DNA of 64,000 bases from an uncultured Helicobacter sp. (GCA_949287835.1 CASEHV010000012.1:1-64000); one strand, 5' to 3'. Shown: positions 25,618 to 34,035, counted from the first letter of the stretch. Translations and numbers: made by a program. Notes: a model not told the origin generated them from the letters alone.

Positions 25618-26419
25618 GGAGAGACGCGATAGCCTAGCTAGGCTTGCTAGCTACTCTCTAGCACTTGGAATGATAGCAAGTGCAGCAGAATCTACAAGCA
25701 AAGATGAATATGAAAACATTAATCCAGACTATGTAGATAGTGAGAAAATGTTTTTGCCAAAATCCCAGATGAGTTTAAAAAAAGATTCTCTAGCACTTGT
25801 GATAGTCAATCCACAGATAGATTTCCTTAGCCCAAAGGGTGTGGGGTGGAATATCTATGGCGCAAGTATCAAGGAGCATAGGACAAGCGAGAATATCCTC
25901 TCTTTAGTCAGAGCCGCTAAGGCATTGCAGATTCCCACTTTTGTGTCTTATTGCGTTTGGAATGCACAAGATTTTAAGGTTATGCTGCAAACACCTATCA
26001 ATAATTTCATCAAAGGCACGAAGCTATGCTATGGTAAAGGCGAGGGGCTAAATGCCAATGATATAAGCAATAGCGGGGCAAATTTCCTCCCTGAGCTAGA
26101 GCCATTTATACTAGATAATAAGACTATCCTAACCACGCCACGAAAGGGCTTTGGTCTAAATGGCAGTGATTTAATAGCAAAGCTAAGAATGCAGAATATA
26201 AAGCAGGTAATCTTATGTGGCATGGACGCAAATGTGCATGTGGATTCTCATCTTAGAGACTTATTAGCACAAGGCTTTGAGGTAGGAGTAGTGCGAGATG
26301 CCACCGCTGGCGCAAAGCTACCTGAGGGCGATGGATATTTAGCAGCATTGATTAATTTTAGATTCCTAGCCAATGAGGTATTTTTCACAAAGGAAATTAT
26401 AGGAAGAATGCAATCCTAG
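25610..26419 (+). CDS. Isochorismatase-fold protein with the catalytic cysteine replaced by His
   Basis: The 269-residue protein has the cysteine-hydrolase fold: an Asp in VIVNPQIDFL (D71), a Lys in TPRKGFGLNG (K179), and the segment CGMDANVHVDSHLRDLL. In active family members this last segment carries the nucleophilic Cys. Here the position is H210. Classical isochorismatase/nicotinamidase chemistry through a thiol is therefore unlikely. The N-terminus (ERRDSLARLASYSLALGMIASAAES) is hydrophobic after a pair of Arg and might be an export signal, possibly Tat-like. It is translationally coupled to leuD but has no obvious link with leucine synthesis. Confidence 0.75.
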   Translation: MDKERRDSLARLASYSLALGMIASAAESTSKDEYENINPDYVDSEKMFLPKSQMSLKKDSLALVIVNPQIDFLSPKGVGWNIYGASIKEHRTSENILSLVRAAKALQIPTFVSYCVWNAQDFKVMLQTPINNFIKGTKLCYGKGEGLNANDISNSGANFLPELEPFILDNKTILTTPRKGFGLNGSDLIAKLRMQNIKQVILCGMDANVHVDSHLRDLLAQGFEVGVVRDATAGAKLPEGDGYLAALINFRFLANEVFFTKEIIGRMQS

Positions 26420-28485
26420 CTTAAAATAGTCTTTATCATATCATCGCTACTTTTGGAATCTAGCCTTGCTATGCGTAGGGATTTATAAGATTCTAAAATG
26501 TGCGGCAGTGCTTCTTTATCTATGAGATAGTAGTTTTCTATGAGGGCAAAGAGGGCATGTTGATTAAAAATATGATGACCGCTAATTAGCACATTATTAA
26601 AGTTTGCTACCTCTAGCGGATTATGCCCACCGATTTTCTCAAAGCTCCCGCAAAGCAGCACAATATCACTTATGGCATAGAGATTAATCAACTCTCCCAT
26701 GCTATCGATTAATAATATGTCTTGTTTTATCTCATCGAAGTCTAATGTGGCTGTGGTGTGTTTATTATATGAGTTATTTTTGTCATGTTGAGTTATGTAA
26801 TTTTGACTATTTTCGTCATTCTGAGGCTCTGCTGAAGAATTTTTGAAACTTAGATTCTTAAAAGATGTTTCGCTCCCGCTCAACATGACAGAACAATCGT
26901 CATTCTGAGCGTTTAGCGAAGAATCTTTACAATCTTGGTTTCGTGTCTCTTTAGATTCTAAGTTTTGCGTAGATTCTAAAGTTTCGCTAACGCTAGATGT
27001 TTCACTACCACTCAACATGACGAAAGTGTCATTCAACATAACGGCACTAGCGTCATTCTGAGCCAAAGGCGAAGAATCTTTACAATCTTGGTTTTGCGTT
27101 AAAGAATGTATTTCATTAACGCAACTTTTTATTTCATCTTGACTCATAGTGGCATTTTTAACACTTAAATCCGTGTATCTAATCGTGCTAAAGTATTTCT
27201 CACAAAGATTATAAACTTCATCAAAACGTTCTGGGTGGCGCGGCACGATGATAAGGAGCGGATTGTTGGAATCTTTTTTAATCGTGCTGTAATTTTCACT
27301 TTTATTATGCAAGAAATTTTCGTTTTGCTCCTTTGGGGTTTGCTTAGAATCTAGATTCTCTTTGGATTCTAAGTTTTGTTTGAAATCAAAAGATGTTTCG
27401 ATATCGCTCAACATGACGTGAGTATTGCTAAGAATGATGTTAGTGTCGTCATTCTGAGCCAAAGGCGAAGAATCTTTAGAATCTAGATTCTTAAAAGATG
27501 TTTCGCGCCCACTCAACATGACGGAAGTGTCGTTCAACATGACATTTTCTTTGGAATCAAGAGATGTTTTTGACTTCGTCCTCAACATGACGGGGTTGTT
27601 ATTTTTCTCTGAGACGTTTTTCTCAAGTAAGTTGTTCTGCTTTCGCGAGATGTTTCGGGTTTCACCCTCAACACGACGTGGATTCTCAATATGATTTTTG
27701 TTGTCCTCGCTACCTCCTCTGTCATTGCGAATCTCTGCCAAAGAATCTTTTGAAAAGTCCTTATTTTTCAAAGCACGAAAAGATTCAAGGATTAGCTCCT
27801 CCTCATTGGCATGAGTGCTGGCGGCGATGATGATTAGTCGCTCTGGTTTTTTATAATGTTTTGTTATTAAAGGTTTATTTAGCATTTTTATGTTGCCTAA
27901 CACTTCTACATTATGGGCGCCTAGGGATTGTAGCCTTTCTTTGTCCTCATCGCTTTGTGCTAGGGTAGAATCCACATACGAAAAAAGCTTTTTATAAAAA
28001 AGACTTAGCTTTTTATATCTACCCACACTACGCGTTGAGATTCTTGCATTGACTAGCTTTGTTTTTGCACCTAATTTCTTTGCATTCATAAATAGCATTA
28101 GCCATAGCTCTGCCTCAAATACAAGTAGTTTTTTACACTTCGGCGCAAAGAATGGCAAAAATGTCTCAAAAGCTAAATAATCTATACAAATATTTTTCCT
28201 ATGTGAATATAGCTTTTTTGCCTGCATAAATCCCGTATTCGTAGTCGTGGTAATGAAAACATTCTCCTCATCGCTAATGGAATCTACAATGCTTTTTATA
28301 GAGTTTGTCTCGCCATAAGAGCAGACATGTAGCCATATATCATAGCTTTCTTTTGAATGATTATTTGGGATAAAAAAACGCTTTTTAATGCTAGTTTTAT
28401 ATTTTTCTCTAAAAGATAAGGCAAACAGAAACGGCGTAGCCAAGAGATGCACTACGCAAAGTAGGATATAGTAGATGAGGCTCAC
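26416..28485 (-). CDS. waaA: 3-deoxy-D-manno-octulosonic acid transferase with large repeat-derived inserts
   Basis: WaaA adds Kdo to lipid A at the inner membrane. The N-terminal anchor, VCSYGETNS, FEAELWLML and TLAQSDEDKERL are family features, as are IIVPRHPERFDEV and GGHNPLEVANFNN in the C-terminal domain. Homologues have about 390-430 residues; this one has 689. The excess is in two inserts, about residues 243-410 and 455-560, made of palindromic-repeat copies. The first lies after ASTHANEEELI and the second between IIVPRHPERF and the final LIDSMGEL segment. Both should form disordered loops in the C-terminal nucleotide-binding half. The start is GTG and shares one base with the flgZ stop. 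Confidence 0.88.
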   Translation of the reverse strand: MSLIYYILLCVVHLLATPFLFALSFREKYKTSIKKRFFIPNNHSKESYDIWLHVCSYGETNSIKSIVDSISDEENVFITTTTNTGFMQAKKLYSHRKNICIDYLAFETFLPFFAPKCKKLLVFEAELWLMLFMNAKKLGAKTKLVNARISTRSVGRYKKLSLFYKKLFSYVDSTLAQSDEDKERLQSLGAHNVEVLGNIKMLNKPLITKHYKKPERLIIIAASTHANEEELILESFRALKNKDFSKDSLAEIRNDRGGSEDNKNHIENPRRVEGETRNISRKQNNLLEKNVSEKNNNPVMLRTKSKTSLDSKENVMLNDTSVMLSGRETSFKNLDSKDSSPLAQNDDTNIILSNTHVMLSDIETSFDFKQNLESKENLDSKQTPKEQNENFLHNKSENYSTIKKDSNNPLLIIVPRHPERFDEVYNLCEKYFSTIRYTDLSVKNATMSQDEIKSCVNEIHSLTQNQDCKDSSPLAQNDASAVMLNDTFVMLSGSETSSVSETLESTQNLESKETRNQDCKDSSLNAQNDDCSVMLSGSETSFKNLSFKNSSAEPQNDENSQNYITQHDKNNSYNKHTTATLDFDEIKQDILLIDSMGELINLYAISDIVLLCGSFEKIGGHNPLEVANFNNVLISGHHIFNQHALFALIENYYLIDKEALPHILESYKSLRIARLDSKSSDDMIKTILS
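26814..26890. repeat. 77-bp palindromic element, copy in waaA
   Basis: It begins cgtcattctgag and ends ctcaacatgaca. Its length is identical to the copies at 27447-27523 and 29901-29977. The central palindrome is partly degraded (cttagattct). Confidence 0.85.
27447..27523. repeat. 77-bp palindromic element, best-preserved copy in waaA
   Basis: It begins cgtcattctgag and ends ctcaacatgacg; these ends are 12-bp inverted repeats with two mismatches. The perfect palindrome agaatctagattct (27478-27491) is centred within half a base of the element's centre. Inner arms gaagaatcttt and aaaagatgtttc extend the symmetry. Confidence 0.9.
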
Positions 28486-29231
28486 TAGGCTTTCTCTTGT
28501 TCCTTCTCACTCAAAGTCTCATCTAGCTTTTCCTTGTCATATAAGATTCTGCCACAATGTGGGCAGTGGATAATCTCGCTACCCTTTTTAATGTCTGAGA
28601 TACTCTTATCACTTAACTTTATAAAGCAACCGCCACAGGCATTTTTATACACCGCTATCACACTGGTATTGCCCGCCCATTTTCGTATTTTCTCATACAA
28701 GCCTAGCACGGCTGATTCCATCTTAATAGCCAAGCCCTGACGTTTAATGCTGACTTTATTTTGCTCCTCTTTTATGGAATCTATGCCGCCTTGACATTGC
28801 TTACTCACCTCATCTATGGCAATATCTAGCTGTGCGGTAAGCTCATCTATGGCAGAAATTCTCTCATTTGAGTGCTTAATGACACTCTCGATATTCTCTA
28901 TCTCATTATTAAACACCGTTACTTTCTCGTTTAATAAGTCCTCCTCCATGCTTAGATTCTTTGCCTCTTTTTCGCTTTTATTCTCTTCTATTTTCTTGCG
29001 AATGTCAGCTAAATCATTTGCCAAAGCGCTAAGTGCAGTATTATTCTTATCAATGAGGCTTTGCTTCTCTGCTATGAGTGCTATGAGATTTTGCTTCTCT
29101 TTTTGCAGTGAGGCTTTTTCACTCTCTTTCTCATAAATGGGTGCTTTTTTCTCTTCTATGATTGGATTAAATTTCTCAATTTCTAAATCAAACTTATTAA
29201 CCTCTATGAGTTTTACTAGATTCTCATTCAT
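28485..29231 (-). CDS. flgZ: C4 zinc-ribbon coiled-coil protein, FlgZ/HP0958 type
   Basis: The 248-residue protein is a long antiparallel coiled coil (about 20-180) followed by a zinc ribbon with CGGC (NACGGCFIK) and CPHCG (IHCPHCGRIL). HP0958 of H. pylori stabilises RpoN and binds flaA mRNA, and so controls flagellar assembly. The gene order waaA-flgZ-NIF3 matches H. pylori. The ATG at 29231 is preferred over an upstream start at 29270 because AGGAG lies seven bases before it. It overlaps the NIF3 gene by eight bases. Confidence 0.9.
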   Translation of the reverse strand: MNENLVKLIEVNKFDLEIEKFNPIIEEKKAPIYEKESEKASLQKEKQNLIALIAEKQSLIDKNNTALSALANDLADIRKKIEENKSEKEAKNLSMEEDLLNEKVTVFNNEIENIESVIKHSNERISAIDELTAQLDIAIDEVSKQCQGGIDSIKEEQNKVSIKRQGLAIKMESAVLGLYEKIRKWAGNTSVIAVYKNACGGCFIKLSDKSISDIKKGSEIIHCPHCGRILYDKEKLDETLSEKEQEKA

Positions 29232-30243
29232 AAAAACTCCTAATGATGAATGGATTGTGCGAATCTGCAATTATAGCGTGAATATCTAATTTTTGCAAAA
29301 TCTCTTGTAGCACAGAGCCAAAAATACACTCACTCTCAAAATGCCCCACTTCAATGAAACTAATGCCATTACTTTTTGCAATCATAGCGTCATGATACTT
29401 TATATCGCCTGTGATAATGCAGTCCCCCCTCTTTGCTATGTTATATGAGCTGGCATTGCTACCTGAGGTGATATAGATATTTTGGATATTATCTGTTGCC
29501 TTAGAGTAGCGGATATGCTTTAATCCCATGCGAAGTGCAATATATGTTACTAGATTCTCTAGCAAGATATTGTTGGCATGATAGATAATGCTAAAGTCCT
29601 GTGTATGGCTGTATTGCAGGTTTAAAGATTCCAAATCTAGCTTTTTTACAAAGGCATTATTTAGGTGTGTCAAGTCAAAATTGGTGTGCATGGCGATGAG
29701 GCTAATGTCTCTCTTTATACATGCCCTAATGATATTTGAGGGATAAAGATGTGTGTGCAGAGTTTTTAGTGGCGCAAAAATAAGGGGGTGGTGCGTTATG
29801 AATAATGTAGTTTTTTTTGGGGTGTTTATGTTGTTTTGAGTCTTTGGTGTGTCTTTAGATTCTATGTTTTTTTTATTTACACTATTTTTTTGATTTATAC
29901 CATCATTCGCAAGGCTTGCTGAATAATCTTTAGAATCTAGATTCTTAAGAGATGTTTCGCGCCCACTCAACATGACGCCAGTGTTGCTAAGAATGATGCT
30001 AGTGTCGTCATTCGCAAGGCTTGCCGAAGAATCCCCTTTAGAATCTAACGCAAAACCACATTCATCGCGACCCAAATCACTAGGAATCCCTAAAACCATC
30101 TCCTCTGTAAGCTCTAATGCTAAATAGATTCTCTCTATCTCGCACTCCCATTCTCCGATATTTAGCCCACTATTGTCCCATGAAGCTTGGAGATTAAAGG
30201 GGCTTATGTCATTTAGTATTTCATAAAGCTCTCTTACTTTCAT
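29224..30243 (-). CDS. NIF3/DUF34-family protein with a repeat-derived insert
   Basis: The protein has the NIF3-family metal-binding motifs: SWDNSGLNIGE near residue 22, LFITHHPLIFAP in the middle and EVGHFESECIFG near the C-terminus. The family forms di-metal hexamers. Its biochemical role is unsettled; GTP cyclohydrolase-like and phosphatase activities have been proposed. It has 339 residues against about 240-260 in homologues. The extra ~80 residues (about 58-140) are encoded by palindromic-repeat DNA at about 29815-30065, between the first motif and the HHP motif. The gene order matches HP0959 next to HP0958. Confidence 0.85.
   Translation of the reverse strand: MKVRELYEILNDISPFNLQASWDNSGLNIGEWECEIERIYLALELTEEMVLGIPSDLGRDECGFALDSKGDSSASLANDDTSIILSNTGVMLSGRETSLKNLDSKDYSASLANDGINQKNSVNKKNIESKDTPKTQNNINTPKKTTLFITHHPLIFAPLKTLHTHLYPSNIIRACIKRDISLIAMHTNFDLTHLNNAFVKKLDLESLNLQYSHTQDFSIIYHANNILLENLVTYIALRMGLKHIRYSKATDNIQNIYITSGSNASSYNIAKRGDCIITGDIKYHDAMIAKSNGISFIEVGHFESECIFGSVLQEILQKLDIHAIIADSHNPFIIRSFYE
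29901..29977. repeat. 77-bp palindromic element, copy in the NIF3 gene
   Basis: It starts catcattcgca and ends actcaacatgacg, with the perfect central palindrome agaatctagattct at 29932-29945. It has the same length, orientation and reading frame as the copies in waaA. The peptide reads VMLSGRETSLKNLDSKDYS. Confidence 0.88.
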
Positions 30244-30272
30244 ATAACCCTCTTAGCAAATAGAGAATTATA

Positions 30273-31994
30273 CTAGAATGTCCATTTTAACTCTGTTCTT
30301 GTTTTAAAGAAATTTATATCCCCTGTAAATACGGAGAATACGATAGAGCCCTCAAAGTTCTTAAAAAACTTATAGCTAATCTGTGGGGCAATCTCAAAGA
30401 ATTTAGCATTGATAAACTTCGTATTTCCGCCCACAAGTGTGCCACCGCTGTTAGCTCCACCATTGGAAGCACCGCGATTGATGACTGGTTTTTTAGCCAT
30501 AGCGGCATTTAGCAGTGGATAGTTATTATCTCCAAAGATATAGCTAACATCTAGTGAGAGTTTTAGCGATGAGGCGAATGTATATCCAGCACTAAGATAT
30601 GCCATGTAGATACTTGTATTCTTAAAGCTACCAGAGCCTAAGAATCCTAGCCCATCATAAGTCGCAGTGAGATTGCCATCCCATAGCTTCCCAGCGGTAT
30701 CAATGCCACTTCTATGTGCTAGTAATACACCATATCCATCACCAAAGCTACCTAGGAATCCTAACTTACTATCAAAATGTCCCTGATTAATCTTATATTT
30801 ATACTTTGCTTGGACATTAAAGATACCACGCGTTTTAGCCGAAGTATGTGCGAACTCATAATCAAAGTTATTTGTTACCGGGCTACCACCCTTGCCTACA
30901 TCGATATGTGCATTTTTACTCATACCCGCCATGGCAAACTGACCTAATATTGTTAGCTCATGATTATCGCCCATCTTTATATTATAACTAGCATCAGCAA
31001 AAGTCATGTAGTCAAAGAGACCATAGATATTTGTATAAAGCGCATTGATTTTTAAAGCTTTAAATAACTCAGCCTTTACATGCACCATAGTCATGTTATT
31101 ACCTATGCCTACAGATGCTGCCTCTTGATTTACTAATGTAGCATTGGTATATATGCCACTAGTCATCGAAGTGCCGCCTAGACCGCGTCTTCTAATGTTA
31201 TAGTTAGCATGGTCTGTATTAAAGGAGTCAAAATACTTTACATCATAGGTAATCTTGCCTACATCTTTAATCTTTTGCACAACACTAGCATGTGCACCTA
31301 TGCCTAAATCTAGGGATTTATTTGTAAGTGGCGAGTCAATATTCATCTTTCCCAAATCGATTTTGGCGTCAATGGAATCAGAGTTAAAAGCCTTACTAGC
31401 AAAGAGCTGTGCTACATTGAATCTATCCGAATAGCTATCACTATAAGCCGTGCCACGTGCTCCCTGCACATCTCCTGCGGTGCGTCTATTTGCATCAATC
31501 GCGCCAGAGCCTTGCCCAAAGAATATACCACCTGTAAGGCTATATCCTCTAACTGCACCTGTGGTTAAATCCAGCTTTGCCCTAAACTGATGAGAGAACC
31601 CGCTTCCACCCTTGCCATCTATGACATAGAATCTACCAAATACAAAGCCCTTTAGTTTTGCATTTTTAAACATGGCTTTATACTCATCATTGCTATCTGC
31701 TGTTTTTACCTCTTTGGTTAATGCGTCTTTATTGTCTTTTGTGGTTTCTGCGGCGCTTTCCTTTTTTTCTTGATCATCATTTTTAGATTCTATTTGGGAA
31801 TCTTGCATTGTAGGGGCTGAGACCTCTGTATCATTTTGAGCTAGTAACATGTCGCTTTGAGGGAGGACATTTTGAATAGCTAGATTGTCATTCTGAGAGC
31901 TAGTCGAAGAATCTCTGGAATCTAGCACCGCACCAAAAGCTACATTAACAACTGACGCAACAACAAATGAAACAAAAACTTTCTTTCGCACCAT
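30273..31994 (-). CDS. Outer-membrane porin (OprD/MOMP-like) with repeat-derived N-terminal linker
   Basis: The 573-residue protein has a signal peptide (about 1-21, cut after AFG or FGA). A Ser/Asp/Lys-rich linker (about 23-100) follows, partly encoded by palindromic-repeat sequence (LDSRDSSTSSQND, DMLLAQND). A large beta-barrel then ends in ELKWTF with terminal Phe. The barrel start (LKGFVFGRFYVIDGKGG) and style resemble the OprD/Campylobacter MOMP-like porins. It lies 10 bases downstream of the CitMHS transporter gene, so it probably admits the same small organic acid across the outer membrane. Confidence 0.8.
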   Translation of the reverse strand: MVRKKVFVSFVVASVVNVAFGAVLDSRDSSTSSQNDNLAIQNVLPQSDMLLAQNDTEVSAPTMQDSQIESKNDDQEKKESAAETTKDNKDALTKEVKTADSNDEYKAMFKNAKLKGFVFGRFYVIDGKGGSGFSHQFRAKLDLTTGAVRGYSLTGGIFFGQGSGAIDANRRTAGDVQGARGTAYSDSYSDRFNVAQLFASKAFNSDSIDAKIDLGKMNIDSPLTNKSLDLGIGAHASVVQKIKDVGKITYDVKYFDSFNTDHANYNIRRRGLGGTSMTSGIYTNATLVNQEAASVGIGNNMTMVHVKAELFKALKINALYTNIYGLFDYMTFADASYNIKMGDNHELTILGQFAMAGMSKNAHIDVGKGGSPVTNNFDYEFAHTSAKTRGIFNVQAKYKYKINQGHFDSKLGFLGSFGDGYGVLLAHRSGIDTAGKLWDGNLTATYDGLGFLGSGSFKNTSIYMAYLSAGYTFASSLKLSLDVSYIFGDNNYPLLNAAMAKKPVINRGASNGGANSGGTLVGGNTKFINAKFFEIAPQISYKFFKNFEGSIVFSVFTGDINFFKTRTELKWTF

Positions 31995-32004
31995 TATTTC
32001 CTTT

Positions 32005-33396
32005 TTAAAGTGTTAGTATGCCTAGCGCATAGCCACATGCCATACACAAGATACTAATGCCCCAAGCATAGAAAAATGTAGATTTGACATGCTCCCTTAT
32101 GCTAATGTTTGCCAGACCGCAACCAAGCAGGGTAGCAGGCACGACTGGACTCATAAAGGTAGCACTATTTCTACATACGACCATAACCATGCCAAGCGTT
32201 ACGGGGTCTATATTAAATGCTGCGCCGACACTTACCACAATGGGCAAGATTCCATAAAAATAGGAATCTGTGCAAAATATCACTGCCATAGGCACGGCTA
32301 GGATTCCCACGACTATGGGGAGGTAGTTGCCAAATGATTCGGGTATGAATTGCAGTATGAGACCTGCCATAATTTTCATAATACCAGATTTATCAAAAAC
32401 GCCGATTAGCACTCCAGCGGCAAGTAGCGTAGAAGTCATCATGATAGCTGATGAGCTAGCTTTTTTCACGATTTTATCCTGCACTTTTAGGCTGGGATAG
32501 TTGATTAGCAGGGCTAACATAGAGCCTATCATGAATGGAAAGTAGCTAGGCATTTTTGCAAAAACAAGTAAAAGCAACACGAAAATAAGCAAGAAAAGAT
32601 TCACAAAAAATAATCCCTCACGTCTTAGGGAATCATCTCTGTCTCCTTGCGTCGTGCCTTGTGTCAAAAAATCGGTACTCTCTGGCACTATGCCTAATGT
32701 TTTTAATCTTTTATCTTCCACATAGCCCATATAGATAGCAAGAATTAGACATAGCACTAGCCAGATTCCCTGTATTGGCATTAGCCTTATCCATAATTCC
32801 GTTACATCTTGCTGCAATACTGTGGCTACCCGCAAAGTAGGACCACCCCATGGAATGACATTCATCACGCCCATAGCAGATACTGTTAGCATTAGCATAG
32901 TCGTAGGTCTCATGCCCATTTTGTGATAGATTGGCATAAGTGCGGGGATAGCGATTAGAAAAGTGGAGGCACCAGTGCCATCTAAATGTGCGATGACTGC
33001 TACGATGACGGTTAGAATCGTAACGCTATAAGTGCTTTTGCCACATCGTTTTACTAAGGCGTTAATGATTTTATCAAACATGCCTGTCGCACTTAGGATT
33101 GTAAAAAATACTATGGAGAATAGGAAAAGGGCAGCAGTCTCTGCTACGCTTAACACGCCCTTTTTAACAAAACCAGCTAATTCCTTTAATCCAAAATGTC
33201 CGCTTTCTACGCCGAGTGCTAAACCTATGTTTAGATTTATTCCAAAATAGCCTAAACTTTCTAATCCCAGTAGCCCAAAGCCTACGATAGATGATACTAG
33301 GATAAATGCAAGCCACACGGAAGTTTTTTCTTTTAATAGCAGGACTACCATGGCAATTAATCCCGCAAAGCCCACAAGCGCCAAAAACGTACTCAT
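32005..33396 (-). CDS. CitMHS-family citrate/organic-acid transporter
   Basis: The 463-residue inner-membrane protein has about twelve membrane segments and the family signatures AHLDGTGASTFLIAIPALMP and NVIPWGGPTLR. CitMHS proteins take up citrate complexed with Mg or Ca in symport with protons. The second half-repeat shows FCTDSYFYGILPI and NSATFMSPVVPAT. The ATG at 33396 is preferred over a TTG two codons upstream because GGAG lies eight bases before it. The downstream porin gene completes an uptake operon. The exact substrate (citrate, tricarballylate or similar) is inferred from family only. Confidence 0.85.
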   Translation of the reverse strand: MSTFLALVGFAGLIAMVVLLLKEKTSVWLAFILVSSIVGFGLLGLESLGYFGINLNIGLALGVESGHFGLKELAGFVKKGVLSVAETAALFLFSIVFFTILSATGMFDKIINALVKRCGKSTYSVTILTVIVAVIAHLDGTGASTFLIAIPALMPIYHKMGMRPTTMLMLTVSAMGVMNVIPWGGPTLRVATVLQQDVTELWIRLMPIQGIWLVLCLILAIYMGYVEDKRLKTLGIVPESTDFLTQGTTQGDRDDSLRREGLFFVNLFLLIFVLLLLVFAKMPSYFPFMIGSMLALLINYPSLKVQDKIVKKASSSAIMMTSTLLAAGVLIGVFDKSGIMKIMAGLILQFIPESFGNYLPIVVGILAVPMAVIFCTDSYFYGILPIVVSVGAAFNIDPVTLGMVMVVCRNSATFMSPVVPATLLGCGLANISIREHVKSTFFYAWGISILCMACGYALGILTL

Positions 33397-33589
33397 TAGC
33401 AAATCTCCATAAACAAAAAATTAATGTTTGTTATTTTTATGATATAAATTTTTGTGCAAGGTGGATTCAGAAAGTTAAGAAAAATTACAAAATTTTTATT
33501 TTCTATTACGAAAAGAAACATTTTTTATAATTTAATTTTTATCATTAAATAAAAGTTTTTCTACACTTAGTTACATAAAACTAGAATCT

Positions 33590-33598
33590 TGCTATAAT
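33590..33598 (+). promoter_or_regulatory. Strong extended -10 promoter with no gene behind it
   Basis: TTGCTATAAT supplies TGn plus a perfect TATAAT (33593-33598). No open reading frame with a ribosome binding site follows within 500 bases, which points to a non-coding transcript starting near 33605. Confidence 0.55.
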
Positions 33599-33603
33599 TG
33601 CAT

Positions 33604-33765
33604 TGCCTGAGGGATACGCTTTTCTTTCTTAAATTTCTAAGTCTATTTAAATGCGTTTTCGGGGCTACTTTGTATCATGTGTGTCGATGTTTCCGCTCCT
33701 TTAGGTGAAGGGCTTAACTGCCTTAGGATTTGTCGCCTAATTGTTATAATAAGCCTTATTTTTGT
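33604..33765 (+). ncRNA. Candidate structured non-coding RNA
   Basis: Downstream of the promoter, TTGCCTGAGGGA (33603-33614) can pair with TCCTTTAGGTGA (about 33697-33708), giving 12 continuous pairs including G-U. It encloses a smaller TTAAAT/ATTTAA hairpin. Further on, AAGGGCTTA can pair with TAAGCCTT (about 33752-33759), which is followed by ATTTTTG, a possible terminator. A second possible pairing, TTAGGTGA with TCGCCTAA, competes with the first. I cannot match it to tmRNA, SRP RNA or RNase P RNA. 6S RNA was considered but not shown. The call rests on promoter, pairing and absence of a gene. Confidence 0.3.
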
Positions 33766-34035
33766 TAGCTTTTGTTGGCTTACGAAAATAGATGAAGTAA
33801 CGTTCTCTTGGGTTAATCTATCCTCTAGCATTTCTTTGATAATTCATTTTCTAAACTTTGAGAAACAATTAAAACCATAAAATGATGAAAGTAGGAAATC
33901 ACGTCATTAGAATAGCAATAATAAGAATGAGATATTATCTCATAAATTTGATGAAATATCATAGTTTCGCACGATTTAGGAATATTTTTAGCTTTATCTC
34001 CACTATATTGTCTTGTCAATATCGATATTTGGTAG

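Larger units (their letters stand above)
26750..27790. repeat. Array of palindromic-repeat copies inside waaA
   Basis: This stretch holds two full-length 77-bp copies and many longer or shorter derivatives, such as 26898-27022, which has both ends but an expanded middle. The phrase gcgaagaatctttacaatcttgg occurs twice (near 26926 and 27071), which suggests local duplication. The minus-strand translation repeats a peptide like VMLSGRETSFKNLDSKDSS. Confidence 0.85.

Noticed and set aside
26750-27790. Repeat array considered as a CRISPR
   Set aside because: There are no unique spacers of constant length, the repeats are palindromic and variable, they lie inside a translated gene, and no cas genes are nearby.
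33604-33765. tmRNA, SRP RNA or RNase P RNA
   Set aside because: No tRNA-like ends or tag frame, no GGAAGCAG-type SRP loop, and no GAGGAAAGTCC RNase P core were found.
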